DNA of 64,000 nucleotides from Dermatophagoides farinae (taxonomy: Eukaryota > Arthropoda > Arachnida > Sarcoptiformes > Pyroglyphidae): the NCBI RefSeq assembly GCF_024713945.1, contig NC_134678.1:4774001-4838000 (forward strand), in the 5' to 3' direction. The position numbers were made by a program, and so were the translations under genes. Position 1 is the stretch's first letter; the number at the start of each line of letters is the position of its first letter. This document shows, one piece after another, positions 62,447-64,000 of the stretch. The notes under the pieces are model-generated. The model was given only the letters and a program-made list of their open reading frames with translations, made no database searches and was not told the DNA's origin.

Positions 62447-64000
62447 ATGGCGCAACCGGCTCGAACCCGTGAAGGTAAATCCATTTGTCAATCTGATGTA
62501 ATCATTTCAAAAAAAATCATTTATTTTTTATCGTTAGAAATCGAACAACAAGTGGTGGAAATTCAAGCAAAAAATGCAGCTTTAGCCGCAGCAAATGGTG
62601 AAAATGAAGAAGGTCGAATATCATTGGCTAAGGCCAACATGGATACTGATATTTATGGTGGAACGAATCTAAGCAGTTATCATACATCCATACCGGCCAA
62701 TGATGATGCCGAATATGATGTAAGTTTTACTCCATGTATTTATGATGACAAAAAAAACATTTTTTATCGAATACAGGATGAAGATACAGAAAATGCCAAC
62801 GGCTCGGCCGATAATGAGGAATATGATGCATATAAGAAAGCGATCAATGCATTTCAGGCGCCAAAAAATTATCTACAGGATGTTGTCGATGATGTGAGTT
62901 TATTTATGTGAGTTATAAAATTATTCACATTCTAACATTACTTTTTTCAATAAATTATAGAATCATGATCCATTAGCCGATAGACGTGTACCACGAGTTG
63001 CTGATCGTGAAGATGAATATAGACGTAGATTCCGTAACCGTCAACTATCACCCGAACGTATCGACGTTTTCGCCGAAGGTAAGAATATTCGTTTTTTTAG
63101 AAACTTTTCCGGATACTCCATTCATATATTTATAATGTGTGTTAAAAAGTATGTCCAGAATCATTCGTATGATCACGGCAATTTACTTAAAAATGGTTTG
63201 TGTTGCCGTATGGAAAGAATATTTTTATTCATAAAATTGAAAACATTTTCAAGTTTTTACTAATCGACATCATTACAGGCATTCATTTTATTGAAAAAAT
63301 TGTGAGCGTCAAATAACATGAACGATTAGGCATATATGATTGACATCCATAGTAAGTATTGCTCACACGACCATCATCCGGTCTAATCTACTATCTAATT
63401 CTAGTCTGAAAATATTCTGATTCATTCACTTGGCCATTGTTTGTGATCACATTCATTCACAACAGAGAAATGTAATTGTCGATTATTGTACGACACGAGT
63501 TCAGTGTTCATTTCCCGCAAAAAAACCGCTGCCGATTATTGATTTCTTTATTCACAGTGATCATAAAAATTAATCGATTTTTTCTCTTTAAAATTTTCAT
63601 TTTTTCTATTATCAATCTAGGTGGTAAAACTCCTGATCCTAATGCTCGTACATATAAGATGATTATCAAAGAAACGACGTTAAGCAATGAAGAAGCTGAA
63701 TTAAAAAAGAAATTATTAGAAAAAGCTAAAGCTGGTGAATTGAAACCTACGACCACATCGTCCTCATCTACATCATCATTATCTAGTGGTAACAAACGTA
63801 GACGATGGGACCAACCATCACTAGATTCTGGTGTTGGTTCAGCAACAGATAGTTGCAGTGAATTCTCGGAACCAACAGCAAAAAAATCAGCATGGGATTA
63901 TCATGAAGCTGCTACACCAGCTATACCTGGTCGTTGGGATCAAACACCTGCACATGGAATGGATGGTTCAAAAACACCAGCTCAGTGGGAACCTACGCCT
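62447..64000 (+). CDS. SF3B1: Splicing factor 3B subunit 1, N-terminal part (runs off the window end)
   Basis: Exons 62447-62474, 62538-62719, 62777-62893, 62961-63078 and 63621 to the window edge read in one frame. The N-terminus matches SF3b155: EIEQQVVEIQAKNAALAAAN, DTDIYGGTNLSSYHTSI, DPLADRRVPRVADREDEYRR and LSPERIDVFAEGGKTPDPNA with RTYKMIIKE, then EKAKAGELK. The repeated Thr-Pro/Trp region begins with KRRRWDQPS, KKSAWDYHEAATP, RWDQTPAHG and TPAQWEPTP, the U2AF-homology ligand and phosphorylation region. The HEAT-repeat body is outside the window. SF3B1 holds the branch site in U2 snRNP. Intron 4 (542 bp) is long for this locus. Confidence 0.95.

Noticed and set aside
63079-63620. Possible gene or element inside the long SF3B1 intron 4
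   Set aside because: A minus-strand open frame at 63508-63795 overlaps the sense exon; I saw no terminal repeats, transposase or domain in the intron.

Overview
This is a eukaryotic window, AT-rich and gene-dense, with GT-AG introns that are mostly 50-90 bp. Intergenic DNA is full of CA/TG, GAT/ATC and poly-A/T microsatellites. The gene content (Nova/pasilla-like KH protein, delilah-like bHLH, CYP2-type P450, EGLN, trypsin-like protease) fits a small arthropod genome. A mite is most likely, possibly an astigmatid of the dust-mite type; the placement is inference from style and content. I saw no prokaryotic, viral or retroelement gene, no CRISPR and no tRNA or rRNA gene.

Layout, 0-14 kb: 5' end of a novel-type protein kinase C (-), a 3.3 kb gene-free stretch, a COMMD3-like gene (-), a trypsin-like protease (+), WASHC3/CCDC53 (-), a six-exon cytochrome P450 (-), a delilah-like bHLH factor (+) and an equilibrative nucleoside transporter (-). 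14-33 kb: DUS2 (+), EGLN prolyl hydroxylase (+), TBC1D22 (+), SETD3 (-), arginase (-), an M6/PLP-like four-TM protein (-), INTS12 (-), a B3GAT-type glucuronosyltransferase (+), a short claspin (+), ZNF277 (-) and a KIAA0930/DUF2045 homologue (+). 33-50 kb: Nova/pasilla (+), a KCTD3/SHKBP1-type BTB-WD protein (-), SNRK kinase (-), TSR2 (-) and clathrin light chain (+). 50-64 kb: Pumilio (+), an unassigned two-dsRBD protein (-), a short TopBP1-like BRCT protein (+) and the 5' part of SF3B1 (+), cut by the window end.

Most genes are unrelated housekeeping or regulatory genes, not an operon-like system. Functional echoes are COMMD3 next to WASHC3 (endosomal recycling), claspin and TopBP1 (ATR-Chk1 checkpoint, both unusually short), and several RNA regulators. 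Exon models were built by hand from splice sites and reading-frame phase; all phases close, but none is backed by transcripts here.

Observations most worth checking: a candidate 12-nt in-frame microexon in clathrin light chain at the position of the vertebrate neuronal insert; a much-reduced TopBP1; a P450 lacking the conserved I-helix Thr; a protease that has lost both cysteines of the C42-C58 disulfide; an 82-bp mariner-like palindromic element; and convergent genes whose stop codons lie only 7 and 46 bp apart.
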